Positions 7,404-15,812 of a DNA stretch of 64,000 nucleotides are shown piece after piece. How positions within the stretch are numbered: the first letter of the stretch is position 1; each line of letters begins with the position of its first letter. A program made the translations under genes and the position numbers. The notes under the pieces are model-generated. The model had not been told where the DNA came from, made no database searches, and saw only the letters and a list, made by a program, of their open reading frames with translations. The stretch is from Georgenia muralis (GTDB lineage: Bacteria > Actinomycetota > Actinomycetes > Actinomycetales > Actinomycetaceae), in the NCBI RefSeq assembly GCF_003814705.1, contig NZ_RKRA01000001.1:1240001-1304000 (forward strand), read 5' to 3'.

Positions 7404-8308
7404 AGCCCTGGGACTACGAAGCACTGTGGCTCAAGGCGAAGCTCTTCCTCAACCGGGCGATGGATGACGAGCCACTCCGCTCCTTCGACGAGCAAGCTTT
7501 CTGGGCCAGCCAGGCTCTCGAACTCCTCGGAAAGGCTGCGTTGTCGCGAAGTCATCCGGCACTGATCGCCGAACCGAGCGAGGACGGCGTCAACATCCTT
7601 ATGGCCTCAGGGCTCATCGAGGGAGACCCGCGCTTCAAATCGGTTCAGGCGAAGACGGTCTTCAGCCGGTGCGAACGGGCATTCAAGCCCTTCAACTCCA
7701 GCGAGGCGATGAAGTTCGCCAACTCGCGCAACGCCTACCTGCACAGTGGCGAGGCCGCCTTCGCCTTGATCCCTTCGTCGGCGTGGTGGCCGCGGTTCTG
7801 GGCACAGGCCATCATTCTGGTCAACGCGCTCGACCGTATCGCCGAAGACTTGGTTGGCGCCCAACGAGTAGCCGGCGTCGAGGCTCATCTCGCCCAGAAC
7901 AAGAAGAACATCGAGTCTCGTGCAGAGATGCTTGTCGAGAGGGCGCGGCAGCGAGTCGCCCAGATCGCCGCAGGCGTCGTCAGCGAGAAGGTCGCCCGAG
8001 AGATGGCCTTCGACGCTCGCATCGGCCTCCGCTACTCCGGTGACGAGACCTGCCCCGCCTGTGGTGCAACCGGGACACTAGAGGGTGAGGAGATCACCAA
8101 CACGGAGGTCGAGTACGAGCGCATCTCAGAAGACGACTACGACGTGAACGTCACTCACACGGTCTGGGCTGATTACTTCAGCTGTGGCACGTGCGGCCTC
8201 TCCTTCGACAACCCCGAGTACCTCGAGTACCTCGACATGGCGCAGACCTTCGAAGTCGCTGGCGAGCCATCGGACATCGACTATGGCAACGAGTACGGGA
8301 ATGACTGA
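7400..8308 (+). CDS. Predicted HEPN-like RNase with C-terminal zinc ribbon
   Basis: A 302-residue protein not assigned to a named family. The N-terminal half is helical and contains R110-x4-H115 in FANSRNAYLHSGEAA, the Rx4-6H signature of HEPN ribonucleases, in the usual position before the last helix. Residues 160-210 look like a charged coiled coil (AEMLVERARQRVAQIAAG). The C-terminus holds a zinc ribbon, C218-x2-C221 and C262-x2-C265, with a long acidic insertion between the knuckles. The first ATG overlaps the dioxygenase stop by 4 bp. A stand-alone RNA-cleaving effector is plausible, possibly controlled by its partner, but there is no direct evidence. Confidence 0.55.
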   Translation: MKPWDYEALWLKAKLFLNRAMDDEPLRSFDEQAFWASQALELLGKAALSRSHPALIAEPSEDGVNILMASGLIEGDPRFKSVQAKTVFSRCERAFKPFNSSEAMKFANSRNAYLHSGEAAFALIPSSAWWPRFWAQAIILVNALDRIAEDLVGAQRVAGVEAHLAQNKKNIESRAEMLVERARQRVAQIAAGVVSEKVAREMAFDARIGLRYSGDETCPACGATGTLEGEEITNTEVEYERISEDDYDVNVTHTVWADYFSCGTCGLSFDNPEYLEYLDMAQTFEVAGEPSDIDYGNEYGND

Positions 8309-8358
8309 TCGAGAGCCGCCCCGTAGCAGTTGCCCGTCGCCGCGTTGACCCGTGCATG

Positions 8359-8637
8359 TCAGGCGGAGCGACGTCGCTTGGGCTGCGGCAGCAGATCCGT
8401 AACGTTGACCTCCCTCCGATCGGGCACGGCGAGCGCGTCGAGCGCCGCCTCGGCGAGCGCCATCCTCCTCTCCTCCCAGGCGATGAGCTGGTCGAGCCTC
8501 CAACGGTCGGGGTGGGTCATCACCGGCGCCGGCACCAGTTCCCGGTCCTTGAGGTTCTGGTAGCCCTTCGTCTTTCCCCAGCCGTAGCGCGCCATAACCT
8601 CCCTCGCGCTGAGGAAGACATGGCGCAGGTCATCCAT
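8359..8637 (-). CDS. Small MerR/AlpA-type winged-helix DNA-binding protein
   Basis: A 92-residue protein beginning MDDLRHVFLSAREVMARYGW, followed by GKTKGYQNLKDRELVPAPVM, the tight helix-turn-helix and wing of AlpA/excisionase proteins. The lysine/arginine-rich tail PQPKRRRSA would contact DNA. It follows the other small HTH gene after only 3 bp, so they form one unit. Proteins of this type often act as recombination directionality factors or control excision; which role applies here is not evident. Confidence 0.65.
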   Translation of the reverse strand: MDDLRHVFLSAREVMARYGWGKTKGYQNLKDRELVPAPVMTHPDRWRLDQLIAWEERRMALAEAALDALAVPDRREVNVTDLLPQPKRRRSA

Positions 8638-8640
8638 CGC

Positions 8641-8889
8641 TCACACCGCCTTGGGCCGAGCGAGAACAGGCCGGGCGGCAAGGCGTTGCTCTCGGATGAA
8701 GCGACGCAGGTCGGCGACGCTCGTGTAGAGCCGCCGTCCGATCTTGAAAAACTCCGGGCCAGTCCCGATCTGACGCCACCAGCGGACGGTGTTCGGCGAG
8801 GTCCTCAGGATCTGGGCGACGTCCTCGAGCGTGAGCAGCTCGTCGTCGTGGCGCTCGTGGAAGGGGACGTCGTTGGGGTGACTGTTCAT
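8641..8889 (-). CDS. Helix-turn-helix excisionase-like protein (BldC/MerR-type)
   Basis: Eighty-two residues from an ATG at 8889 preceded by AGGAGGAACC. The open frame continues upstream, but the RBS settles this start. DDELLTLEDVAQILRTSPNT, then VRWWRQIGTGPEFFKIGRRL and YTSVADLRRFIREQ, is the classic HTH_17 excisionase fold. It is likely the excisionase (RDF) for the integrase at the right end, or a transcriptional switch for the element. It is divergent from the Xre regulator at 8994, and its promoter region overlaps a palindrome. Confidence 0.72.
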   Translation of the reverse strand: MNSHPNDVPFHERHDDELLTLEDVAQILRTSPNTVRWWRQIGTGPEFFKIGRRLYTSVADLRRFIREQRLAARPVLARPKAV

Positions 8890-8971
8890 GGTTCCTCCTG
8901 CTCGGCGTGGACCGCGATAACTGCGGTCAACAGGCAGGTGTGCAAGCCGCCCCAAACGAGAGCCAAATACG

Positions 8972-8993
8972 TCCGATCGGATATCATCGACAG
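8972..8993 (+). promoter_or_regulatory. Palindrome and -10 of a leaderless promoter for the Xre gene
   Basis: TCCGATCGGA (8972-8981) is a perfect 10-bp palindrome abutting TATCAT (8982-8987), a good -10 hexamer, and the ATG at 8994 lies seven bases further. This predicts a leaderless transcript and an operator on top of the promoter, between divergent regulatory genes. Confidence 0.55.
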
Positions 8994-9707
8994 ATGGACC
9001 GCTCCTTCTTGTTGGAGAGGGCGCGCCGCGCATGCGGTCTGACGCAGGCACGCCTCGCGGCGCTGTCGGGCACCTCGCAGGCGACGCTGTCGGCGTACGA
9101 GCGTGGCGTGAAGTCGCCGTCGCTGAAGGTTGCGTCGCGGATCCTGGCCGCGACCGACCACGAGCTGACGTTGCGCACGCGCGTCGACTGGGTGGAGCGC
9201 CACCCGAAGGGGATCGTGGCGTTCTGGGCGCCCAGCATGCTGTGGGCGGTGGAGCCGCCCACGTGCTTCGCGACGCTGCGCATCCCGGACCTGATCCGCG
9301 ACACCGGGATGCGCACGTGGAACATGCGCGAGCGCGACGAGCGGCGAGGCGTGTACGAGCAGCTCATCCGCCGTGGGCTGCCGCAGCAGATGATCCGGTG
9401 GATCGACGGCGGCCTGCTCGTCGACGTCTGGGACGAGCTCGATCTGCCCGATCCGGTGCGTGACGCATGGGAGCCGGCGATCCGGCTGGCCACCAAGCCC
9501 TCCGAGGTGGAGGGGCTGAACTTCTTCTTCCACGAGAATCCGGAGCTCGCGCCGGGCGCACGGGTTCGGGGATGGGAGCCGTTGCCGCCCCCGCCTCCCC
9601 CATTACCGCCAGGACGTTGGAGATACGTCCAACACCCAGTTCCTCCGCCCGACCGTCAGAGCCCAAGGCTCCGGCCACGTGGGGAGGCCGGCGACCGCCG
9701 GCCGTAG
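8994..9707 (+). CDS. Xre family transcriptional regulator with proline-rich tail
   Basis: A 237-residue protein from the ATG at 8994 (an open frame from 8907 exists but lies over the promoter). It begins MDRSFLLERARRACGLTQAR, then LAALSGTSQATLSAYERGVK and SPSLKVASRILAATDHELTL, a clean Cro/C1 HTH. The middle has a conserved-looking helical domain of unknown function, and the C-terminus contains a run of prolines (EPLPPPPPPLPPGRW). Related Xre proteins partner with nucleotidyltransferase toxins, but none is adjacent here. The 3' end overlaps the convergent relaxase gene by 52 bp, so the two transcripts would be antisense there. Confidence 0.7.
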   Translation: MDRSFLLERARRACGLTQARLAALSGTSQATLSAYERGVKSPSLKVASRILAATDHELTLRTRVDWVERHPKGIVAFWAPSMLWAVEPPTCFATLRIPDLIRDTGMRTWNMRERDERRGVYEQLIRRGLPQQMIRWIDGGLLVDVWDELDLPDPVRDAWEPAIRLATKPSEVEGLNFFFHENPELAPGARVRGWEPLPPPPPPLPPGRWRYVQHPVPPPDRQSPRLRPRGEAGDRRP

Positions 9708-12217
9708 CCGTCCGCGTGACGTGAACCCGCCACGCGGGGTGGGGCAGGCCGCACCGGTGCGTTCGGGCCGTAACGGTCGACGGCGTCGGCCGCGGCGACC
9801 CGTGCGTGTGCCGGCCCCAGGTCGGCGCGGTCGCGACCGAAGACGGCGACCCACTGGCTGCGCGCCTCCTGCACCGACTCGGCGACGACGTGGGCGACGT
9901 TGCGCTCACGCCCTCGAGTCATGCCGACGTACCCCGACGCAGCCCCGGTGTGCTCGCCGATCAGGACGTGTGAGACCGGCACGGTCGCACCTTGTGCGCC
10001 GTAGGCCGTGGTGGCATAGGCGAGCTCGACGTTGGCACGCACGTACTCGGGCGGCAGCACCCGCCTGCCCGCCTCGCCGTGAACGGTCAGGGCGCCGCCG
10101 TCGCAGGCGATCACGGTCCAGGTCTCCCGGTTGGCGACGTCGGCGTCGTGGTCGTTGCGGCGGGTGGCGATCCGGTCGCCGACCCCGATCCGCTCGCCCG
10201 AGGCGGTGACCACTCGGTCGGTCACCTCTCCCATGGCCTTGCGGACCTGATGAGCGAGGTTGTTGATCTTGGCGACCTGCTCGCGGGTGTCGGCGACCAC
10301 GAGCTCGCCGTACGTCGTGCGCACTGCGAGCGCCTGCTGTCGCTCGACGTCGCTGGCGTGGATCACCACGTCGCCACGGCGCACGAGTTCGTCGAAGACG
10401 TCCCCGGGGTTCTCTCCCGTCCGCATCCGCAACGACAGCTCGGCGTAGGCGGGGTCGGCGAAGCGGCGGACGGTGTCCAGCTGCGTGACTCGGTCGGGCG
10501 CGTACCGGATGGCGAGGTCGAGGACACCGCCACGCCCGACGGCGGGAAGCTGGTGACGATCCCCCACCAGCATGACCCTGGCCCGGGTCTCGTCGGCGAG
10601 ACAGAGGAGTGCACGTGCGGTGTCCTGGTCGAGCATCCCGGCTTCGTCGACCACCAACAGGTCACCTCGATGGAGACGGGCCGAAGGCGACGGGGTTGCT
10701 GCAACACGCTTCCACGTCCCGTCGTCATCCCAGCGGAACCCGTGCTGGTGCAGCAGCCACGCGACCGAGTGCGCTGAGGTGCCGACCTCACTGGCGGCCA
10801 CCTGTGCTGCCTTGCGGGTCGGCGTCACCATCAGCATCCGGTAGCCCTTGGCTTCGACCGCCTCCCGAGTCGCGGCCAGCCGGGTGGTCTTGCCGGGGCC
10901 GGCCGCACCTTCGACGACGGTGATCCACTTGTTTTCGGCCCGCCGGGCGACCCGGTCGACGATCTCGTGCTCGACAGCCAGCACGTCCGTCGACGTAAGT
11001 GCGCGTATGTGCTCGGGCACGTCGGTGCGGCCGAGCAGAGGTCGTGACGCGGCGACGATCCGGGACGTCAGGTCCTCGGCCAGCTCGCGTCGGACCGTGC
11101 CGTCGACGGCGCCACCGATGGCGGCGATCAACCGCTCGGCCTCTCCCCGCGCGTCCGCTGCATTCCAGGCCGAGCGTCGCGCGCCGAGCCGGACAAGCGC
11201 GAGGTCGACCAGCGCGTTGCGGTCGAGCAGCCCGGGCCGCAACATCGCGGGGCGACCGGCCACTGATGACGCTGCACCCGCAAGACCGGGCGGGCGGCAG
11301 CCCAGCTCCTGCAACTCCTCGACCCACCGCTGCCGCAGATCCTCGCCCGAGGTCGGTACGACCTTGTCGGGACGCGCGTCCGCCCACGCGCGGCGATCCC
11401 ATGCCTGCCGCAACGCCGGCCCGGGCTCCTCGCCCGGATGGTCGCCGCGCCAGTGGGCTTCGTAGGTGTCGACGTTGGTCTCGATCTGGCGCGCCCGCGC
11501 GCTGAATGCACCGGCGTACGGCGCGAGCTCGACGACCTCGCCGGTGTTGGCGTCGAGGGTGAGTCCGTGCGAGGCCAGTGCTGCCCGAAACCCCGGGTCG
11601 GTCATCATTGCCGCGTGCCCGATCCCGTTGATCGCCTCGAGGCTGTCGCGCACACCGACGGTGTGGATGCCTCGCCACACGCCGTCGGCGAACACCCTGG
11701 CGTTGATCTGGAGATGCAGGTGCCGGTGGGGGTCACCGGCCCGGGACGTGAAGTGGCGGACGACGGCGCCCTCGATCTGCTCGACCGGCACCTGCACCTG
11801 CCGGCCGCGTGACCCCACCCGGGTGGTGGCGTGCGAGGCAAGCCAGCCGATGATCTCCTCGGCCGCGGACATCTGGGCGGCGTCATAGGCGGCCGCGACC
11901 TCCGGGTGAAGCGCCGCGGCGAGCGACCAGGTCTTCGGCCCGTTGACGGTGACCTCGATGAAGCGCACCGCGTGCTCATCCGTGCGGAGCCGTCCCTTCA
12001 CCGCGCCGGTCTCGACGTCGATTCCGGCGACCCACTTCTCGTAGGTGTCACCGTCCATGTCGTCCCGACGGTCAACCCCATCGGGTGAGGCCACGAACCG
12101 CATCGCGACTCCGCTGCCCTCCGCGAGGTAGTAGTCGTCCGCACGCGACCGGTCGGCCTCGACGTAGTGCCGTGCCGCCGCAGCTGCGCCGCGGTAGACC
12201 TTCATGCCACCGTGCAT
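9656..12217 (-). CDS. MobF-family conjugative relaxase (TraA/TrwC type) with RecD-like helicase domain
   Basis: About 853 residues from the ATG at 12217 (MHGGMKVYRG, after GGGGTGGTCTCG). The N-terminal relaxase has the three-histidine metal motif HRHLHLQINA at about residue 165 and the early tyrosines of the VYRGAAAAARHYV region. The C-terminal half is a superfamily 1B helicase with Walker A GAAGPGKTTRL (about 440) and Walker B LLVVDEAGMLD. Such enzymes nick oriT, stay covalently attached to the strand and unwind the plasmid or element for transfer. No coupling protein or secretion genes accompany it, which suggests mobilization in trans. Confidence 0.88.
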   Translation of the reverse strand: MHGGMKVYRGAAAAARHYVEADRSRADDYYLAEGSGVAMRFVASPDGVDRRDDMDGDTYEKWVAGIDVETGAVKGRLRTDEHAVRFIEVTVNGPKTWSLAAALHPEVAAAYDAAQMSAAEEIIGWLASHATTRVGSRGRQVQVPVEQIEGAVVRHFTSRAGDPHRHLHLQINARVFADGVWRGIHTVGVRDSLEAINGIGHAAMMTDPGFRAALASHGLTLDANTGEVVELAPYAGAFSARARQIETNVDTYEAHWRGDHPGEEPGPALRQAWDRRAWADARPDKVVPTSGEDLRQRWVEELQELGCRPPGLAGAASSVAGRPAMLRPGLLDRNALVDLALVRLGARRSAWNAADARGEAERLIAAIGGAVDGTVRRELAEDLTSRIVAASRPLLGRTDVPEHIRALTSTDVLAVEHEIVDRVARRAENKWITVVEGAAGPGKTTRLAATREAVEAKGYRMLMVTPTRKAAQVAASEVGTSAHSVAWLLHQHGFRWDDDGTWKRVAATPSPSARLHRGDLLVVDEAGMLDQDTARALLCLADETRARVMLVGDRHQLPAVGRGGVLDLAIRYAPDRVTQLDTVRRFADPAYAELSLRMRTGENPGDVFDELVRRGDVVIHASDVERQQALAVRTTYGELVVADTREQVAKINNLAHQVRKAMGEVTDRVVTASGERIGVGDRIATRRNDHDADVANRETWTVIACDGGALTVHGEAGRRVLPPEYVRANVELAYATTAYGAQGATVPVSHVLIGEHTGAASGYVGMTRGRERNVAHVVAESVQEARSQWVAVFGRDRADLGPAHARVAAADAVDRYGPNAPVRPAPPRVAGSRHADGYGRRSPASPRGRSLGL

Positions 12218-12452
12218 CGAGACCACCCCTCGACAACCGTCAACAACCACGAAACCGCAGGTCAAGGGCACAGTCGCGTCGGCCCCGCTACCTACTTTCG
12301 TAGCATGCGTGCCGACCTTGAAGGGGGTGGGAAAGGGCCAAACTTATTGAGGATTTGGGAGCCGTTGATAATTATGAACGGGCGCTCAGGGTGAGGGCAG
12401 GAGGGACGGCGAGTACTGCCTGCGGCACATCGACCTCACCGATTCACATCGG
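12218..12452. other. Gene-free 235-bp region upstream of the relaxase; candidate oriT
   Basis: Unusually A/T-rich for the window, especially 12336-12375. It contains a small inverted repeat GCTAC-n8-GTAGC (12287-12304) with a nested CTAC-tttc-GTAG, and a run of CAACAACC-like repeats at 12232-12250. MobF elements usually have oriT beside the relaxase gene, which makes this the best place to look; no nic consensus could be recognised. Confidence 0.35.
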
Positions 12453-15400
12453 TCAGGCCACTTCGCTCGGCACAGCGGTCCGCTTGATGTGGTGGAGGGT
12501 GTCGACGATGACTTCGACGTCGGCGTCGGGGAAAAAGTAGTCGGGGCCGGTGGGCGCGTGGTCGGTGTAGGGAGACTCGAAGAGGCGAGCCGGCTCCATG
12601 ATGCCGTTCTTCGTCAGCTCGTCGACGATGAGGTTGACGAAGCGAATCTGGTCGGCGGAGAACGCGGTGCCGTCCAGGTACTTCTCGAAAGCTTCGGTGG
12701 CGGCGGCTCGGTCGAGCCCAACGAGGTGGCGTACGAAGAAACCCAAGCCGCCATCGCGCTCGGTCGCCCACTCGATATCAACGTGCTGGCCGCCGGCATC
12801 GATCAGCATCCGCTCAAGCTCGGCCAGATCGGCGGCCGTGAGTTGCTTGTTTCGGCGCAGCCGTTGGAGGGCGAGGTTCTCCAGGTGCTCGCGGAGGTAG
12901 GCCTCGGCCTTGGCGCGGAAGCGCTCGAAGTTCGTGCCGGGTGTCACGCCTGGGAGCACCACCTCGATGCCTTCGTTCAGGGTGTCCTCAAAGTCGGTGT
13001 AGACGGGGTTGCGCGTCGTCTTCTCGATGAACCGCGCCAAGCTGCGCAGCTTTCGGCGTGCCTCCTCAAGCATCGGCAGGGTGACATCGACCCACCACTC
13101 ATCGCCTGCGACGGACTCAAGCAGAACTGCCTGCTGGGCCACGCTCGGGATCGTCGTCTTGCCCAGGAGCGCGGCAGCGATGCGCTGGACGGTCTCGCGC
13201 AGCCGCTCGGCCAACGCGATGTCGCCGTCGAGCTGGGCCAACTGGCGGCGCAGGATGAGCAGGTCGAAGCGCTTGGCGTCCTCGTCGTCGTCCTGCACGG
13301 AAGATGGCAGACCGGCAAGCGTGAATAGTTCTTCGGAGTCCTCGGGCGGGATCCTCGTCCAGGCGTCTGCGGAGGCGTACTTCACAACGGCCCTGCGGTG
13401 AGGGCGCACGACGAAGTTGTCGAGGTTCATCCCGGCGACGATCTGGTGCAGGGTCGCCACGGTCGACGCCCGCAGATCTGGCTCGCTGTCGTCAAGGGCG
13501 GTGACCAGCCCGAGCCTCGCCTCGAACAGTCGCTGCGAGAGCGACTTTTGGATCTGTCCCTGCGAGCCGGGGAGGTCCTGGCTGAAGTACTCGAGGTTCC
13601 CGCAGAAGTCGAAGACGAGGAAGTCCTGCTTGTCCTCGCCGGGGCCGAACAGGTCCGTACAGAGCCGCGTGCCGCGGCCGATCATCTGCCAGAACTTCGA
13701 CTTCGACCGCACCATCTTGAAGAAGACGAGGTTGACCACTTCGGGGACGTCGATGCCGGTGTCTAGCATGTCGACACTGATGGCGATATGGGGCGCCTTG
13801 TCCTTGATCGAGAAGTCGTCGATCAAGGATTGCGCGTAGGGCGTGCCGTGGGTGATGACGCGGGCGAAGTGGCCGGCGAGCTGGGGGTAGGCGAGGTTGA
13901 AGCGCTTCTCAATGAATTCGGCATGCTTCTGCGACTTCGCGAAGATGATCGTCTTGCCCAGCCGGTCACCGCTGGCGACCTTGTAGCCCTGCAGCATCAG
14001 GGTCTCGAGCACCTTGTCGACGGTGTCCTCGTTGAACAGGAACCGGTTGAGCTCCTCGGTCCCGACCTCGTCCGGTGGACCGTCTTCACCCCAGTCGAGC
14101 GCGTCCCACTGGTCCTTCTCCTCTTCGGTCAGGTCGTCGTACTTGATGCCGGAACGCAGGAACTGGGTGCCGACGCTGATGCCCTTCGGCGGCACGAGGT
14201 AGCCCTGCTCGACAGCCTCGTCGAGGGAGTAGTTGTCGGTGGGCACACCGTCCTCGAGGCGGAACAGCCGATAGGTGTTGTGGTCGACCTCGTCCTTGGG
14301 CGTCGCGGTCAGGCCGACGAGCATCGCGTCGAAGTAGTCGAAGATCGCGCCGTACTTCGCATAGACCGAGCGGTGGGCTTCGTCGATCACGATGAGGTCG
14401 ATGTAGCCGGGTCCGAAACGGCGCTTGCCCTCGTCGATGTCGTTGATGAGATTCATCATCGTCGGGTACGTCGACACGTACACGCGGCCTTCGGTGACCT
14501 TCTCCGTCACCAGATTGACCGTCGTCGAGCCGGACAGGTGCTCCTTGAACGCGTTCGCCGCCTGGTTGACCAACGCCGTGCGGTCGGCCAGGAACAGTAC
14601 CCGCTTGACCCAGTTGGCCTTCTGAAGCAGGTCGACCAGCGCGATCGTGGTGCGGGTCTTGCCGGACCCGGTTGCCATCACCAGCAAGGCCTCGCGCTGC
14701 TTGCGGTCGAAGGCGTCACCCACAGCCTTGATCGCCCGGACCTGATAGGGGCGTCCGGCGATGTCGGTGTTCACGGCGGCGCCCGACAACGGCAGCTTGG
14801 TCTGGCGACGCTGTATCAGCAGCTCCAGCTCGTCGCGAGTGTAGAAGCCCTGCGTCTCTCGGGGTGGGTAACCACCGGCGTCGTCCCAGATCCGGTGCTC
14901 GTAGCCGTTGGTGTAGAAGATGACCGGCCGACGACCAAACTGCTTCTCGAGGCAGTCGGCATAGAGCTTGGCCTGCTGCTGCCCAATCTCGGGGGACTTC
15001 GACGTTCGCTTGGCCTCCACCACAGCGAGCGGGAGTCCGTCCGCGCCCCAGAGCACGTAGTCCACGAAGCCGTTGCCCGCAGCATTGGGCATGCCGGTGA
15101 CCTCGTACTCACGGTCGCGCTTCTCGTCGAGCGTCCATCCGGCCTCGTGCAGCAGCACGTCGATGAACAGGTCGCGCGCGACCGCCTCGTCGTAGTCACG
15201 GGTATCGGGCGCAGCTGCCGCCTGAGCCGCCGCGATCCGCGCGTTGAGCTTGGCGATCTCAACTTCGTGCGCGGCGAGCCGCTCATCCTTCGCGGCCAGT
15301 TCACGAGCGCGGGCCTCGTCCTGCTCCTGGAACTTCGCCGCCAGCCGGGTGACCGCCTCCCGCGTCAGCGGCGCTGCCTTCGCGGCGAGTGCGGGGTCGA

Positions 15401-15803
15401 ACTGCGCCTGCAACGGGACCGCGCGGGGGTGCGGCGAGTGGTGATACGACGTCCACACGACGACGTTGAACAGTTCACGCAACACCGCCAATGAGACGTC
15501 AGGACGGATCTGCCGGTTCTCGTGGACCGCGGTGTTGGCGATTCTTCGGATGGCGGTCAGCTTCTGCGCGATCGTTTGCGGCACCGTGGCCTTGAAGGCG
15601 GCGTCATTGAGCTTCGCGGCGAGGTCGTCGCGGTAGGGGATCGGCAGAAAGAGGACGTCATAGAGGTAGCTGACCAACTCCTCGACAACGCGGCGACTGT
15701 AGAAGCAAGCCGAGCGTGGATCGGAAGCAAGGTACGACTCAGCCCTGGCGCAGTCGTCGTGAATCGGCGGCAGCGTTTGCCGGACGAAGTCGAAGTTTCC
15801 CAT
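12453..15803 (-). CDS. hsdR: Type I restriction endonuclease subunit R
   Basis: A 1116-residue protein. The N-terminus carries a DUF4145-like helical domain (FYSRRVVEELVSYLYDVLF) and a coiled coil (residues about 150-200), then the PD-(D/E)xK nuclease at about residue 262 (FVDYVLWGADG...AVVEAKR). A superfamily 2 motor follows: Walker A MATGSGKT (about 377), LIVIDEAHRS (about 472) and VGLTATP. The C-terminal helical region contacts the methylase. It cleaves unmodified DNA after translocation. It is the last gene of the operon hsdM-hsdS-OLD-hsdR and starts 9 bp after the OLD stop. Confidence 0.93.
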   Translation of the reverse strand: MGNFDFVRQTLPPIHDDCARAESYLASDPRSACFYSRRVVEELVSYLYDVLFLPIPYRDDLAAKLNDAAFKATVPQTIAQKLTAIRRIANTAVHENRQIRPDVSLAVLRELFNVVVWTSYHHSPHPRAVPLQAQFDPALAAKAAPLTREAVTRLAAKFQEQDEARARELAAKDERLAAHEVEIAKLNARIAAAQAAAAPDTRDYDEAVARDLFIDVLLHEAGWTLDEKRDREYEVTGMPNAAGNGFVDYVLWGADGLPLAVVEAKRTSKSPEIGQQQAKLYADCLEKQFGRRPVIFYTNGYEHRIWDDAGGYPPRETQGFYTRDELELLIQRRQTKLPLSGAAVNTDIAGRPYQVRAIKAVGDAFDRKQREALLVMATGSGKTRTTIALVDLLQKANWVKRVLFLADRTALVNQAANAFKEHLSGSTTVNLVTEKVTEGRVYVSTYPTMMNLINDIDEGKRRFGPGYIDLIVIDEAHRSVYAKYGAIFDYFDAMLVGLTATPKDEVDHNTYRLFRLEDGVPTDNYSLDEAVEQGYLVPPKGISVGTQFLRSGIKYDDLTEEEKDQWDALDWGEDGPPDEVGTEELNRFLFNEDTVDKVLETLMLQGYKVASGDRLGKTIIFAKSQKHAEFIEKRFNLAYPQLAGHFARVITHGTPYAQSLIDDFSIKDKAPHIAISVDMLDTGIDVPEVVNLVFFKMVRSKSKFWQMIGRGTRLCTDLFGPGEDKQDFLVFDFCGNLEYFSQDLPGSQGQIQKSLSQRLFEARLGLVTALDDSEPDLRASTVATLHQIVAGMNLDNFVVRPHRRAVVKYASADAWTRIPPEDSEELFTLAGLPSSVQDDDEDAKRFDLLILRRQLAQLDGDIALAERLRETVQRIAAALLGKTTIPSVAQQAVLLESVAGDEWWVDVTLPMLEEARRKLRSLARFIEKTTRNPVYTDFEDTLNEGIEVVLPGVTPGTNFERFRAKAEAYLREHLENLALQRLRRNKQLTAADLAELERMLIDAGGQHVDIEWATERDGGLGFFVRHLVGLDRAAATEAFEKYLDGTAFSADQIRFVNLIVDELTKNGIMEPARLFESPYTDHAPTGPDYFFPDADVEVIVDTLHHIKRTAVPSEVA

Positions 15804-15812
15804 AGCGGTCGA

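Noticed and set aside
13788-15494. 568-codon open frame on the + strand
   Set aside because: It is antisense to hsdR, which has full domain motifs; the frame is a product of GC bias.
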